Shown: positions 32,780 to 41,874, counted from the stretch's first letter. The stretch is DNA of 64,000 nt from JAFGSI01 sp041287425 (GCA_041287425.1 JBEULG010000034.1:1-64000), one strand, 5' to 3'. Translations and numbers: made by a program. The notes: a model not told the origin generated them from the sequence alone.

Positions 32780-33924
32780 GCAAGAACTGGAGTCCAACGG
32801 CGCGTTATTTTGCCCTGGCCCTCATCATCGTTGTTTTGGCGCTGGTGGCCTGGTATGTGCGTGAGATGTTCGGGCCGCTTGTCCTGGCGGGGATCATTGC
32901 CTATTTGCTCTATCCGCTGGTCGAGTTTTTGCACACGCGCTTGCGCATGAAACAGAGATTGGCATCTCACCTCGTCTTTTTGGTGAGCCTGCTGATGTTC
33001 TTTGCCATCCCCGGCACATTGCTGCCGATCCTTTCCGGCGAAATGCAAACGGTGGCAAATGACTTGCTGGAGGTGCTCAACCGCGTCGAATACCTGTTGC
33101 TCAAGCCGATTCAGATTGGCAACTTTTCTGTTCACTTGGAACGCCTGATTCCCGATTTCAAGCAGTCCATCTCGACCCTTTTGACGCCCCTGCCTGAAGA
33201 CGCCTGGCGCTTGCTGGAAAGCACCTCCCGCGGCGCCTTGTGGTTTCTGGTAGTGGTGGTGGCCGTCTATTATTTCATCACCGATTGGGCGCGCTTGCGA
33301 GAGTGGCTGATTCGCCTGGCGCCGGAGGAATATCGCCACGATGTTCGTCGTCTCTATTTGAAAATCAAAGATGTGTGGATGGCTTACCTGCGCGGTCAGT
33401 TGACCCTGATGGCAATCGTTGGTGTGACCTTTACGCTCATCTGGTCCATCATCGGTCTGCCAGGGGCGCTGGTGTTGGGCATTCTGGGCGGCATTTTCAG
33501 CATCATCCCTGATGTCGGCCCGTTTGCGGCGGCCTTGCTGGCGGCAATCGTCGCCGCGCTGGAAGGCTCGCGCTGGATACCCTGGGACAATATCTGGGTT
33601 GCCCTGTTGGTTTTTGGCATTTATGTGGTCTTAATCAACATCAAGAACATCTGGTTGCGGCCGCATATCCTGGGCCGCAGCGTCCACATGCACGAAGGGC
33701 TGGTCTTCATCGCCATCGTGGTGGCGGTGATTTTCGTCGGCGTGCTGGGCGCGTTCATCATCGTGCCGGTGCTGGCCTCGCTGGCAGTTGTGGGCGACTA
33801 TCTGCGGCGGCGCATCCTGGGGCTGCCGCCTTTCCCCGAGGATGAGCACCACGCCGTCCAGAGCGCACCTGCCCCAGCGTCCACATCGAGGCGCAGAAAG
33901 GCTTCCCCAAAGGACAAGCAATGA
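32776..33924 (+). CDS. AI-2E/PerM family membrane protein
   Basis: 382 residues with about eight spans: two at the N-terminus, a soluble amphipathic loop (about 85-150), and six more. Motifs LPGALVLGILGGIFSIIPDVGPF and the IxVHMHEGLVFIAI region are hallmarks of the AI-2E exporter/permease family, proposed to export autoinducer-2 or act as Na+/H+ antiporters. C-terminal tail is Ser/Pro/Lys-rich. Joined to thrC and the GT2 gene by ATGA overlaps. Confidence 0.88.
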   Translation: MSKNWSPTARYFALALIIVVLALVAWYVREMFGPLVLAGIIAYLLYPLVEFLHTRLRMKQRLASHLVFLVSLLMFFAIPGTLLPILSGEMQTVANDLLEVLNRVEYLLLKPIQIGNFSVHLERLIPDFKQSISTLLTPLPEDAWRLLESTSRGALWFLVVVVAVYYFITDWARLREWLIRLAPEEYRHDVRRLYLKIKDVWMAYLRGQLTLMAIVGVTFTLIWSIIGLPGALVLGILGGIFSIIPDVGPFAAALLAAIVAALEGSRWIPWDNIWVALLVFGIYVVLINIKNIWLRPHILGRSVHMHEGLVFIAIVVAVIFVGVLGAFIIVPVLASLAVVGDYLRRRILGLPPFPEDEHHAVQSAPAPASTSRRRKASPKDKQ

Positions 33925-34850
33925 CCGTCGAGATTTCAATCATCGCTCCCATTTACAACGAGTTCGAAAGCCTCCCCGAACTGTACCGGCGAGTCAGGGA
34001 CGTAATGGATGCTCAGGGCCTGACCTGGGAATTGGTGCTGGTGGACGACGGTTCGACCGACGGTTCGACCGAGCGGATACGCGAACTCGCCCGCCAGGAC
34101 AAGCGCGTCCGGCCGGTCATCTTCGCCCGCAACTTCGGCCATCAGGTGGCCGTGACTGCCGGTCTGGATTACGCCCGCGGCGCTGCGGCGGTCATCATCG
34201 ACGCCGATTTGCAGGATCCGCCGGAGGTCATTCCCGACCTGATTGCCAAATGGCGTCAGGGCTTCGAGGTCGTCTATGCGGTGCGGACGGAGCGCGAGGG
34301 TGAGACCTGGTTCAAGCGCACGACGGCGGCGCTTTTCTATCGGCTCATCTTGCGCATCACCGATGTCAAGATTCCCCTCGATGCGGGCGATTTCCGTCTG
34401 CTCGACCGCAAAGTGGTGGACGTGCTTGGCAAGATGCGCGAGCGTCACCGCTTCCTGCGCGGCATGGCTGCCTGGGTGGGCTTCCGTCAGATTGGCGTGC
34501 CCTACAAGCGGGCTGCCCGCTTTGCCGGTGTGACCAAATACCCATTCAAGAAAATGCTTCGCCTGGCGCTCAACGCCATCACCGGTTTTTCGTATTTCCC
34601 GCTCCAGATTGCCACGTATCTGGGCTTCATTTCAGCGGGGATGGCCATCGTTGCCATCCCGGTGGTGGCGGCGCTGCGCTTGGCTGGTTCGCAGTTTTTT
34701 GGCGGCCAGGCCACCACCCTGATCGCCGTCCTTTTCCTGGGCGGCGTCCAGTTGATTTCTCTGGGGGTGCTGGGCGAATACATTGGACGCTTGTACGATG
34801 AGGCCAAGGGCCGTCCGCTCTACATCGTCCGCGAAGAACCGGAAAAATGA
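33921..34850 (+). CDS. GT2 glycosyltransferase, DPM1/GtrB type
   Basis: 309 residues. GT-A domain (1-215) with VDDGSTDGS and DADLQDPPE, the metal and nucleotide-sugar motifs, and then two membrane spans (about 225-250 and 265-290), the layout of bactoprenol/dolichol-phosphate glucosyl- or mannosyltransferases such as GtrB. It likely makes a polyprenyl-phosphate sugar, the donor needed by GT87-type or GT-C enzymes elsewhere in this window. ATGA coupling on both sides. Confidence 0.9.
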   Translation: MTVEISIIAPIYNEFESLPELYRRVRDVMDAQGLTWELVLVDDGSTDGSTERIRELARQDKRVRPVIFARNFGHQVAVTAGLDYARGAAAVIIDADLQDPPEVIPDLIAKWRQGFEVVYAVRTEREGETWFKRTTAALFYRLILRITDVKIPLDAGDFRLLDRKVVDVLGKMRERHRFLRGMAAWVGFRQIGVPYKRAARFAGVTKYPFKKMLRLALNAITGFSYFPLQIATYLGFISAGMAIVAIPVVAALRLAGSQFFGGQATTLIAVLFLGGVQLISLGVLGEYIGRLYDEAKGRPLYIVREEPEK

Positions 34851-36046
34851 CAGCCGCCTCATATGATTTCGACCGCCTCATCGACCGCCGCTCGACCAAC
34901 AGCCTGAAATGGCGGCGCTACGAGGCCGACGTTTTGCCGCTCTGGGTGGCCGATATGGACTTTTCTGCCCCGCCGCCCGTCCTGGAGGCGCTGCGCCAGG
35001 CGGTGGAGCACGGCGTCTTCGGCTACGCCGCCCCGACCGTTGAACTGGCCGAGACGGTGGCCGGGCGCATGCAGCGCCTCTACGGCTGGCGAGTGACGCC
35101 TGAGATGGTTGTAGCCACGCCGGGGGTGGTCTCCGCCTTTGCTGCAGCGGCGCGGGCGGTCTGTCAGCCGGGGCAGGGGATTCTGATTCAGCCGCCCATC
35201 TACCCTCCGTTCCTGAGCGTTCATGCGACCGCCGGCCTGGTGCGTCAGGATGCGCCGCTCGTCCAGGTTTCGCATAGCCAATATGTCGAATACGAAATCG
35301 ATTGGGAAATCTTCGACCGCGCTTTCCGTGCCGGCGGCGTCTCGACCGGCATGTTCCTGCTTTGCAATCCGCACAATCCCACCGGTCAGATTTACAGCCC
35401 GCAAGACTTGGGCCGCATGGCAGACCTGTGCCTGCGCCATGGGGCGCTGATTTGCTCGGACGAAATTCACTCCGAGTTGTTGCTCGGCGGTTCCAGGCAC
35501 ACGCCCATCGCCGCTCTCGACCCGGCCATTGCCGCCCGCACGATTACCTTGATCGCCCCCAGCAAGACGTTCAACATCGCCGGCCTGTTTTGCGGCTTCG
35601 CCATCATCCCCGACGAGGACTTGCGCATCCGATACCGCAAGGCGCTCGAAATGATGACCCTGCACGTCAACAGCCTCGGCCTGGTCGCTGCCCAGGCGGC
35701 TTTTTCCGGCGCCTGCGACGACTGGCTTGTGGCACTCAACCGTTACCTGACGGCCAACCGCGATGACCTGGCCGATTTCGTCGGACGCCGGCTGCCGGGC
35801 GTCCGCACCACTTTCCCGTCTGCCACCTACCTGGCCTGGCTGGATTGCACCGACCTGATTCGCACCGGCCGCATCCAGGGTTCTCCGCATCAATTCTTCT
35901 TGCAGCAAGCCCGCGTGGCCCTCAACGAGGGCGCCGAATTTGGCCCCGGCGGCGAGGGGTTTGTGCGCCTGAATTTTGGCTGCCCGCGAGTCACGCTGAC
36001 CGAGGCGCTGGAAAGAATGGCGGGCGCGTTGGATGATTTGGAATGA
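34847..36046 (+). CDS. PatB/MalY-type C-S lyase (PLP)
   Basis: 399 residues, fold type I PLP enzyme. LPLWVADMDFSAPPPVLEAL is the MalY/PatB N-terminal signature, and the PLP lysine is in APSKTFNIAGL. NPHNPTG is the cofactor-binding Asn/Pro loop. Such enzymes cleave cystathionine or other cysteine S-conjugates to a thiol, pyruvate and ammonia. With threonine synthase in the operon it fits homoserine-family amino acid metabolism. ATGA coupling on both sides. Confidence 0.92.
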   Translation: MTAASYDFDRLIDRRSTNSLKWRRYEADVLPLWVADMDFSAPPPVLEALRQAVEHGVFGYAAPTVELAETVAGRMQRLYGWRVTPEMVVATPGVVSAFAAAARAVCQPGQGILIQPPIYPPFLSVHATAGLVRQDAPLVQVSHSQYVEYEIDWEIFDRAFRAGGVSTGMFLLCNPHNPTGQIYSPQDLGRMADLCLRHGALICSDEIHSELLLGGSRHTPIAALDPAIAARTITLIAPSKTFNIAGLFCGFAIIPDEDLRIRYRKALEMMTLHVNSLGLVAAQAAFSGACDDWLVALNRYLTANRDDLADFVGRRLPGVRTTFPSATYLAWLDCTDLIRTGRIQGSPHQFFLQQARVALNEGAEFGPGGEGFVRLNFGCPRVTLTEALERMAGALDDLE

Positions 36047-36903
36047 AGAAACCAAACGTTCTCCGGACCCTGGCCCTGTTTGCGCTGACGATGCTTTTGG
36101 CCTGCCTGCCGGTGACGCCCGCGCCCTCTCCGACCCTGACCTCTGCTTCTCTTCCATCTCCCACCCCGCCTCTGACGGTCACGCGCCCTGTTCCGCTTGC
36201 GCTGCCAGCGGGCATGGTGGTGGAAGAATATCGGCTGCTTTCTTTCCTACCGACTGAGGGACGCGACTTCGTCCCGGAACGCGGCACGATGGAGGCTGTT
36301 TTGGCTGTTCGGGCTGCCGAGCGCGCCCGGCCTGACCCCGCCCGGGTGGCCATGGCCCCGCTCGACTCCGCCGACCCCAATCAATACCAGGGCATGCTGG
36401 ATGGCGACCTCATGACTGCCCGTATCGAGAGCGCCAATCTCGATATAGGAGGCATCGTTTATCCTACCGCTACGCTCATTGTCTTACGCAACGAAGATGA
36501 AATCTATCGCATGGACTTGGGCATCGCCGGCCCGGTCCCGTTGTTGCGGGGGTTGTGGCTCTACGATCATCATTGGGTAGTGGAGGTGGCGGTGGGCACT
36601 CCCACCGGCATGCCGCTGGGCGGCATCATCGTGGACGGCGAATTGCTGAATGTTACCTACGGTTACGAAGAAGCCTTTGGTTTCCAGACGATGGCGGGCC
36701 GCCCCTTCTACTTCTTCCAGCGAAATGGTCGGGTGGGGGCCGTCTATGATGGCCGCGAAATTGCGCTGGATTATGACGCCGTTCATCATTACTACTGTTG
36801 CAGTGGGGCGGCATTCAACCCCGAGCCGGCCGAAAATATGGTCTCTTTCTTCGCCCAGCGGAACGGCGTCTGGTATTATGTCGAGATAGGCGTCTATCCG
36901 TGA
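36043..36903 (+). CDS. Lipoprotein of unknown function
   Basis: 286 residues. Lipobox LLAC at about residue 21 after a Lys-rich start, then a Pro/Ser/Thr stalk to about 55. The rest is a beta-rich domain with aromatic C-terminal patches (YDAVHHYYCCSG) and a GDLMTARIESANLDIGG stretch. No homology that I recognise. Last gene of the ATGA-coupled thrC operon, followed 20 nt later by a terminator. The CC pair near 248 might form a vicinal disulfide. Confidence 0.7.
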   Translation: MKKPNVLRTLALFALTMLLACLPVTPAPSPTLTSASLPSPTPPLTVTRPVPLALPAGMVVEEYRLLSFLPTEGRDFVPERGTMEAVLAVRAAERARPDPARVAMAPLDSADPNQYQGMLDGDLMTARIESANLDIGGIVYPTATLIVLRNEDEIYRMDLGIAGPVPLLRGLWLYDHHWVVEVAVGTPTGMPLGGIIVDGELLNVTYGYEEAFGFQTMAGRPFYFFQRNGRVGAVYDGREIALDYDAVHHYYCCSGAAFNPEPAENMVSFFAQRNGVWYYVEIGVYP

Positions 36904-36921
36904 GAGGCTAAAAAGGACTTC

Positions 36922-36947
36922 ACCGGCTGCGGCCGGTTTTTTGTTTT
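36922..36947 (+). terminator. Terminator of the thrC operon
   Basis: Stem ACCGGC / GCCGGT with TGCG loop (36922-36937), then TTTTTGTTTTG. A clean intrinsic terminator. Confidence 0.9.
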
Positions 36948-36985
36948 GTAAGGATGACGTAAACTCCGCCGCGCTTTTTCTGGGG

Positions 36986-37013
36986 CATAATTTTTTATAG
37001 ATTGGTCGAGGAG
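36986..37013 (+). promoter_or_regulatory. Promoter -10 and SD of the 174-aa gene
   Basis: CATAAT (36986-36991) and SD GAGGAG (37008-37013), which is 7 nt before ATG 37021. No clear -35. Confidence 0.5.
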
Positions 37014-37020
37014 ATGGTGT

Positions 37021-37545
37021 ATGTACGCGCTTGCCCCAGACGAAAAGACCACCCTGGTCATGGCCTATACCCTGAGCATGCTGGTGCGCGGCGAAGTGGT
37101 GACCAAGCAGGGAGTACGGGTCAGCACCTGGCTGCGCACCGATGCCGCGCCAGAATACGTTCACCTTGTCAGGGCGCAGGTCATCAATTTCTGCGGCTCC
37201 CAGGTCAAACCGCTCAACGCGCCCGAGATGTTCCTTCCAACCGAACAGATTGTCGGTTTCCACATTGTGCCGCCAACCCAGGATACAATAGATTATGATG
37301 AAAGCGAAAAGAATCGCATCTGGGAACCGATCACGGTGTTGCTGGGGGCGTTCGTCATCAAAGCCAAGGCCCGTATTTCTGCGCAGACCGGTTTTGGCGT
37401 CAGCCTGGTCACCTCGCGGGTCGAGTGGATGTCGCTTTACGATGCCTACATTTCCAGCCCGGTTCTCAGCCAAATGGGGGTTTTGCACGTCCCCTTGCTG
37501 ATCGTGCGGCCCAATCAGGTAAGTTTCGTGGTGGAAGAGAAATAG
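37021..37545 (+). CDS. Conserved hypothetical protein (174 aa)
   Basis: Soluble protein of 174 residues. The beginning LAPDEKTTLVMAYTLSMLVRGEVV and later TQDTIDYDESEKNR look like a family found in Chloroflexota genomes (recalled, not checked). Predicted mostly beta. Separate unit: it has its own -10 and SD and follows a terminator. Function unknown. Confidence 0.65.
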   Translation: MYALAPDEKTTLVMAYTLSMLVRGEVVTKQGVRVSTWLRTDAAPEYVHLVRAQVINFCGSQVKPLNAPEMFLPTEQIVGFHIVPPTQDTIDYDESEKNRIWEPITVLLGAFVIKAKARISAQTGFGVSLVTSRVEWMSLYDAYISSPVLSQMGVLHVPLLIVRPNQVSFVVEEK

Positions 37546-37548
37546 ACT

Positions 37549-38115
37549 TTAGCGCTGGCGGGTGAAGAGGAGAACAACCGGGCCGGTCGCGCCGCTGATG
37601 GCTTCGAACGTCAGGGCGTCGGCAGAGCAGCCGTAGGGTCCGCTGCCGGGGACGGGGAAACGCAGCGTGTTCTGCCCGGCGATTTCGCTGACCTCGCCAT
37701 TGATGACCGCCCGCCAGACGAACGTTTCCGCGTCATAGACCGTGTCTGTAAAAGTGATGATTCCGTTCGAGGTGGAAAACAAGGCCGTAAATAAAAAGCC
37801 TGCCTCGGCTTCCATGTAGCCGTCAGACATGTCCATGCGAAGTGTCAGGTTGTCCGAAGCATAGGAGAAATCGTCGCCGGTGAAAGACATCACCAATGTG
37901 CCGGTGGGGATGCTGAGGTTGGGGATGCCCGTCAGAGCCTGCATGGTCGAGTTGAGGTCTTCGTTCGACATGACCCAATTGCCCTGGAGGCAGGGGTCGC
38001 TGGCGGGGGCTGAGGAGGTTTCAGGCGGGGTCGTGTCGTCGGTCGTCGGCATCCGACAGCCGACGAGCAGGAATGAGAATATCAGAAGGGCAGACAGGGT
38101 AGGGGGGAGTTTCAT
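37549..38115 (-). CDS. Lipoprotein, beta-rich, unknown function
   Basis: 188 residues. Signal peptide with lipobox LLVGC (Cys about 20), then a Thr/Ser/Pro linker to about 42. The mature part alternates strand-like stretches (TLVMSFTGDDFSYA, EAEAGFLFTALF, FVWRAVINGEV), similar in outline to lipocalin-like or META-type small barrels, but the family is not assignable. SD AAAAGGATG is upstream. Convergent with the 174-aa gene with 3 nt between stops. A 15-nt palindrome lies in its leader. Confidence 0.7.
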   Translation of the reverse strand: MKLPPTLSALLIFSFLLVGCRMPTTDDTTPPETSSAPASDPCLQGNWVMSNEDLNSTMQALTGIPNLSIPTGTLVMSFTGDDFSYASDNLTLRMDMSDGYMEAEAGFLFTALFSTSNGIITFTDTVYDAETFVWRAVINGEVSEIAGQNTLRFPVPGSGPYGCSADALTFEAISGATGPVVLLFTRQR

Positions 38116-38136
38116 CGCGGCATCCTTTTTGAATTT

Positions 38137-38151
38137 GGATAATAATTATCC
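38137..38151. promoter_or_regulatory. 15-nt palindrome in lipoprotein promoter
   Basis: GGATAAT-A-ATTATCC, perfect 7-bp arms, 22 nt before the lipoprotein start. The minus strand also reads TATTAT here, so the palindrome would overlap a -10 box. A candidate operator only. Confidence 0.4.
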
Positions 38152-38226
38152 GGTTTATATCGTTTCTGCGGTAAATTGTCAAGTCCGCTGACGTATTCAG
38201 GGCCGGTCGCGCCGCGTGAATGGGGG

Positions 38227-38232
38227 TATAAT
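38227..38232 (+). promoter_or_regulatory. -10 box TATAAT for PLP-enzyme gene
   Basis: TATAAT 90 nt before ATG 38323, in the right direction. No good -35 hexamer. Confidence 0.4.
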
Positions 38233-38322
38233 TAAGTTGTCAGACAACCGGCATTCGAATATGAGGTCCGCGCCGGAGAGGGCGCAAGGGCCTCGCCAGT
38301 TTCAGTTCAGGAGTTGTTTCAA

Positions 38323-39789
38323 ATGTCTCGCATTGACCTCACCGTCCATAAAGAGCGCCGCGCCCGCGCCGTGCAGCGTGCCCGCGAGCGCAACATCATC
38401 ATCCCCACCTTTGCTCAGATGAAGGACCCGGCCAAGATTCCGGCCAAGATCAAGGAGGAATTGAAAGGCATCGGGCTGTGGGATGTTCACCCGCGCAACC
38501 TGTTCCGCATCACCTGGAAGAACGAACCGAAGGCCACCGGCGGCGGCTTCGGCGGCGTCAACTGGATGGAACTGCCCCCGGCGCTGACCGGCGTGCCGGC
38601 GCGGATTATCGTCCTGGTCGGCAAGTGGTTCCCGACCGGCGCGCACAAGGTCGGGGCGGCGTTCGGCTGCCTGGTGCCGCGGCTGGTGACGGGTCAGTTT
38701 GACCCGACGACGCAGAAGGCCGTCTGGCCCTCCACCGGCAACTTCTGCCGCGGCGGCGCGTACGATTCGGCCCTGCTGGCCTGCACGTCCATCGCCATCC
38801 TGCCGGAGGGGATGAGTCAGGAGCGCTTCGACTGGCTCTCGAAAATCGCCGGTGAGGTCATTAAAACGCCCGGTTCAGAATCCAACGTCAAAGAAATCTT
38901 CGACAAGTGCTGGGAACTGCGCCAGTCGGGCGAGGATTTGATGATTTTCAACCAGTTCGAGGAGTTCGGCAACTATCTGTGGCACTACGAGGTGACCGGC
39001 CACGCCATGGAGGAGGTGGTGCGGCAGGCCGCCGGTCCGCGCGGCGTGTACCGGGGCATGGTCTCGGCCACCGGTTCGGCCGGGACGATCGCCAGCGGCG
39101 ACTACATGAAGCAGGTCTTCCCCGGCAGCGTCATCGTCGCCAGCGAGGCGCTGCAATGCCCGACGCTGCTGGAGAACGGCTTCGGGGCGCACCGCATCGA
39201 GGGCATCGGCGACAAGCACGTGCCGTGGATTCACAACGTCAAGAACACCGACATGGTGGTGGCGATTGACGACAACGCGGTGGTCAGTCTCGCCCGCCTG
39301 TTCAACGAACCCGCCGGACGCCGTTACCTGGTCTCGCAGGGCGTGCCGGAGGCGCTGGTGTCCAATCTCGATTTGCTCGGTTTTTCGGGCATTTCCAACG
39401 TCTTGAGCGCCATCAAGGCCGCCAAGTATTACGAGATGGGCGAGGATGACATCCTGGTCACGGTGCTGACCGACTCGATGGAACTGTACCAGAGCCGCCT
39501 GAAGGAGATGCACGCCGAATACGGCGAGTACACCGAGCGCGACGCTGCCGCCGACTACGCCCGCTGGATTCTGCAGCAATCCACCGACAATCTGCTTGAA
39601 CTGCGCTACGCCGACCGCCGCCGCGTCCACAACCTGAAGTACTTCACCTGGGTCGAGCAGCAGGGCAAGACCTACGAGGAAATCCTGCGCATGTGGAACG
39701 AGCGCGATTACTGGACGGCGGTGCAGCAGCAGGCCGATGAGATTGACGCGCTGATTGAGGCGTTCAATGCGGAGGTGGGGCTGGTGTAG
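38323..39789 (+). CDS. Fold-type II PLP enzyme, cysteine-synthase-like
   Basis: 488 residues, longer than cysteine synthase (about 310). The PLP lysine is probably in FPTGAHKVGAAFG near residue 109, and STGNFCRGGAYDSALLAC stands where the family has the STGNxG phosphate/substrate loop. MVSATGSAGTIASGDYMK fits the GTGxTG-like cofactor phosphate loop. Family members do beta-replacement or deamination. The extra 100-residue helical C-terminus and the Cys-Arg insertion in the substrate loop argue against plain cysteine synthase. SD CAGGAG is 9 nt before ATG 38323. Confidence 0.75.
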   Translation: MSRIDLTVHKERRARAVQRARERNIIIPTFAQMKDPAKIPAKIKEELKGIGLWDVHPRNLFRITWKNEPKATGGGFGGVNWMELPPALTGVPARIIVLVGKWFPTGAHKVGAAFGCLVPRLVTGQFDPTTQKAVWPSTGNFCRGGAYDSALLACTSIAILPEGMSQERFDWLSKIAGEVIKTPGSESNVKEIFDKCWELRQSGEDLMIFNQFEEFGNYLWHYEVTGHAMEEVVRQAAGPRGVYRGMVSATGSAGTIASGDYMKQVFPGSVIVASEALQCPTLLENGFGAHRIEGIGDKHVPWIHNVKNTDMVVAIDDNAVVSLARLFNEPAGRRYLVSQGVPEALVSNLDLLGFSGISNVLSAIKAAKYYEMGEDDILVTVLTDSMELYQSRLKEMHAEYGEYTERDAAADYARWILQQSTDNLLELRYADRRRVHNLKYFTWVEQQGKTYEEILRMWNERDYWTAVQQQADEIDALIEAFNAEVGLV

Positions 39790-39812
39790 TTGCAGGTTGC
39801 AAGTCAAAAGTC

Positions 39813-39850
39813 AGGCCGTCTGCGGGGGCAGGCGGCCTGTTTTATTCTTT
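39813..39850 (+). terminator. Terminator after PLP-enzyme gene
   Basis: Stem AGGCCGTCTGC / GCAGGCGGCCT (39813-39823, 39828-39838; one mismatch) followed by TTTTATTCTTTT. Confidence 0.88.
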
Positions 39851-39876
39851 TGCTGGGCAGGATTACTGCAATTTGG

Positions 39877-39882
39877 TATAAA
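39877..39882 (+). promoter_or_regulatory. -10 box TATAAA, probable leaderless start
   Basis: TATAAA ends 8 nt before ATG 39891, so the transcript would begin at or next to the ATG. No SD precedes it. Confidence 0.55.
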
Positions 39883-39890
39883 ATTGGCCT

Positions 39891-40475
39891 ATGCTCACCC
39901 CCTCCTCTCTCGTCCTTGTCTGTCTCCTGCCCTCGCCGCGCGACCTGGAGATTGCGCGTCTGTTGGGCTGGTACCGTATCCCGCTCCGCACCGCGCCCAA
40001 AGTCATCGCGGCGGATTATCTGGCTTTCTATCAGCCGGCCTCCTTCGGCGAGCGCGGCGGACGCATCGAGTACGCGGCCGAGGTGCGGGGTCACGAACTG
40101 ACCACTCGCGCTGAACTCCTGCGCGATGAACCCGATCATCCGCGAGCGGGCGAGGAATATTTCAAAATCCAACTCGGCGCGCTGGAACGCCTGCCGCGTC
40201 CCATCCTGGCGGATAAGTGGCGGCGGTTGACCTTCCTCTACACAACAGGGGAATACTTGCTCAATGCCCAGACGCTCAATGACCTGGTGATTCGGAGCGA
40301 CGAGCGCCAACTCTTGTGGCGATCGCTGCGCGAGCGGGCGGAGAACGAGCAGCGCTACAAACTCGATTTACCCGAAGCAGATATTCCTCCCGATGTATTG
40401 CTCGCTCTGCTGGGAATCAACGAGGCGCAGCCTTCCTGCGACGCGAAGGAAGAAGAAAATGACAACTTTGATTAA
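39891..40475 (+). CDS. Conserved hypothetical protein (194 aa)
   Basis: 194 residues, soluble. Start LVLVCLLPSPRDLEIARLLGWYRIPLRTAPK and the middle FLYTTGEYLLNAQTLNDLVIRS look strongly conserved in a family of uncharacterised bacterial proteins as I remember them; no catalytic motif is recognised. It overlaps the hydantoinase gene by 17 nt, so they are cotranscribed. It has no SD and a -10 box directly in front. Confidence 0.65.
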   Translation: MLTPSSLVLVCLLPSPRDLEIARLLGWYRIPLRTAPKVIAADYLAFYQPASFGERGGRIEYAAEVRGHELTTRAELLRDEPDHPRAGEEYFKIQLGALERLPRPILADKWRRLTFLYTTGEYLLNAQTLNDLVIRSDERQLLWRSLRERAENEQRYKLDLPEADIPPDVLLALLGINEAQPSCDAKEEENDNFD

Positions 40476-41874
40476 GGGCGGCACACTGGTCACCGCTGAA
40501 AAAACCTTTCCCGCCGACATTTTGATCGAGGGGGAGAAGGTCGCCCGCATCGGCGCTCACATCGAAGCCGATTCTGCGGAAATCATTGATGCGGCGGGAA
40601 AACTCATCCTCCCCGGCGGCGTGGACCCGCACACGCACTTCGACCTGCCCATGTTCGGCACGGTCTCCTCTGATGACCACTATACCGGCACCAAGGCCGC
40701 CGCCTTCGGCGGGACGACGACGGTCATTGACTTCGTTTCCTTCGATTTCCCCACTTTGCGCCGCTCGGTGGAGGCCTGGCGCGAGAAGGCCGCCAAAGCC
40801 GCGGTGGACTATTCCGCCCACATGAACCTGACCCGCTTCGATGAGCGGATTGCCGCCGAAATTCCCCATCTCGCGGAACTGGGCATCACCAGCCTGAAGG
40901 TGTTCACCGCCTACAACAACCGCCTGCGCCTGGATGACGGCAGCATCTTCCGCGCCCTGCGCATCGCCCGTGAGCAGGGCATGCTCGTCCTGCTCCACGC
41001 CGAGAACGGCGACGTCATCGAGACCCTCACCGCCGATGCGCTGGCTGCCGGTCACACCGAACCCATCTGGCATGCCCGCACTCGCCCGGCCTGGGGGGCA
41101 GTCGAGGCGACCCTGCGCGCCTGCGCCCTGGCCGCCCAGGCCGAAGCGCCCATCTACATCGTCCACATGAACGCCGCCGGCGAGGTGGACATGCTCCGCT
41201 ATGCCCGCGAGCGCGGCGTGCGGGCGATGGGCGAGACCTGCCCCCAGTACCTGTTCTTCACCGAGGACGACCTGGCGCGGCCCGACGGGGCGAAATGGAT
41301 TTGCTCTCCGCCCATGCGGACTCGGGCCGATAACGCCCGCCTGTGGGAGGGCCTGGCCGACGGCACGCTCCAGACGGTCGGCACCGACCACTGCCCGTTC
41401 TTCTTCGACGGGACGCAGCCGATTCTCTACGAGGGGAAGCCGGTCGCCATCCCCGGCAAGGAACTCGGCCGCGGCGACTTCACCAAAATCCCCAACGGCC
41501 TGCCCGGGGTCCAGGACCGGCTGCCGGTTCTGTGGACTGCAGGCGTCGGGTCCGGCAAGTTGACGCCCTCACAGTTCGTCGCCCTGACCTCCACCAATCC
41601 GGCCAAAATCTTCGGCCTGTACCCGCGCAAGGGCGCCCTGCTGCCCGGCTCCGATGCCGACCTCGTCATCTGGGACCCGAACCGGAGGGTCAGGTATGGC
41701 GTCGCTCACTCGCATCAACGCACCGATTACAACCTCTACGAAGGCTGGGAACTGACCGGCTACCCGGAGAAGGTCTTCCTGCGCGGCCGGTTGATTGTGG
41801 ACGGGGAGACCTGGCTGGGCGCGGCCGGTCAGGGGCAATTCCTGCCGCGTCAGGCGGGCGGCGAATTTTTATGA
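40459..41874 (+). CDS. Dihydropyrimidinase / D-hydantoinase
   Basis: 471 residues, cyclic amidohydrolase. The metal site: HTH at 58-60 (DPHTHFDLP), bridging carboxylated Lys in GITSLKVFTAYN (about K147), His in LLHAENGD and HMNAAGEVD, and Asp in GTDHCPF near 312. It opens dihydropyrimidine or hydantoin rings. Start at 40459 is preferred (SD-like AAGGAAGAAG 6 nt upstream) and lies inside the end of the previous gene. The mini carbonic anhydrase follows after 9 nt. Confidence 0.92.
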   Translation: MTTLIKGGTLVTAEKTFPADILIEGEKVARIGAHIEADSAEIIDAAGKLILPGGVDPHTHFDLPMFGTVSSDDHYTGTKAAAFGGTTTVIDFVSFDFPTLRRSVEAWREKAAKAAVDYSAHMNLTRFDERIAAEIPHLAELGITSLKVFTAYNNRLRLDDGSIFRALRIAREQGMLVLLHAENGDVIETLTADALAAGHTEPIWHARTRPAWGAVEATLRACALAAQAEAPIYIVHMNAAGEVDMLRYARERGVRAMGETCPQYLFFTEDDLARPDGAKWICSPPMRTRADNARLWEGLADGTLQTVGTDHCPFFFDGTQPILYEGKPVAIPGKELGRGDFTKIPNGLPGVQDRLPVLWTAGVGSGKLTPSQFVALTSTNPAKIFGLYPRKGALLPGSDADLVIWDPNRRVRYGVAHSHQRTDYNLYEGWELTGYPEKVFLRGRLIVDGETWLGAAGQGQFLPRQAGGEFL

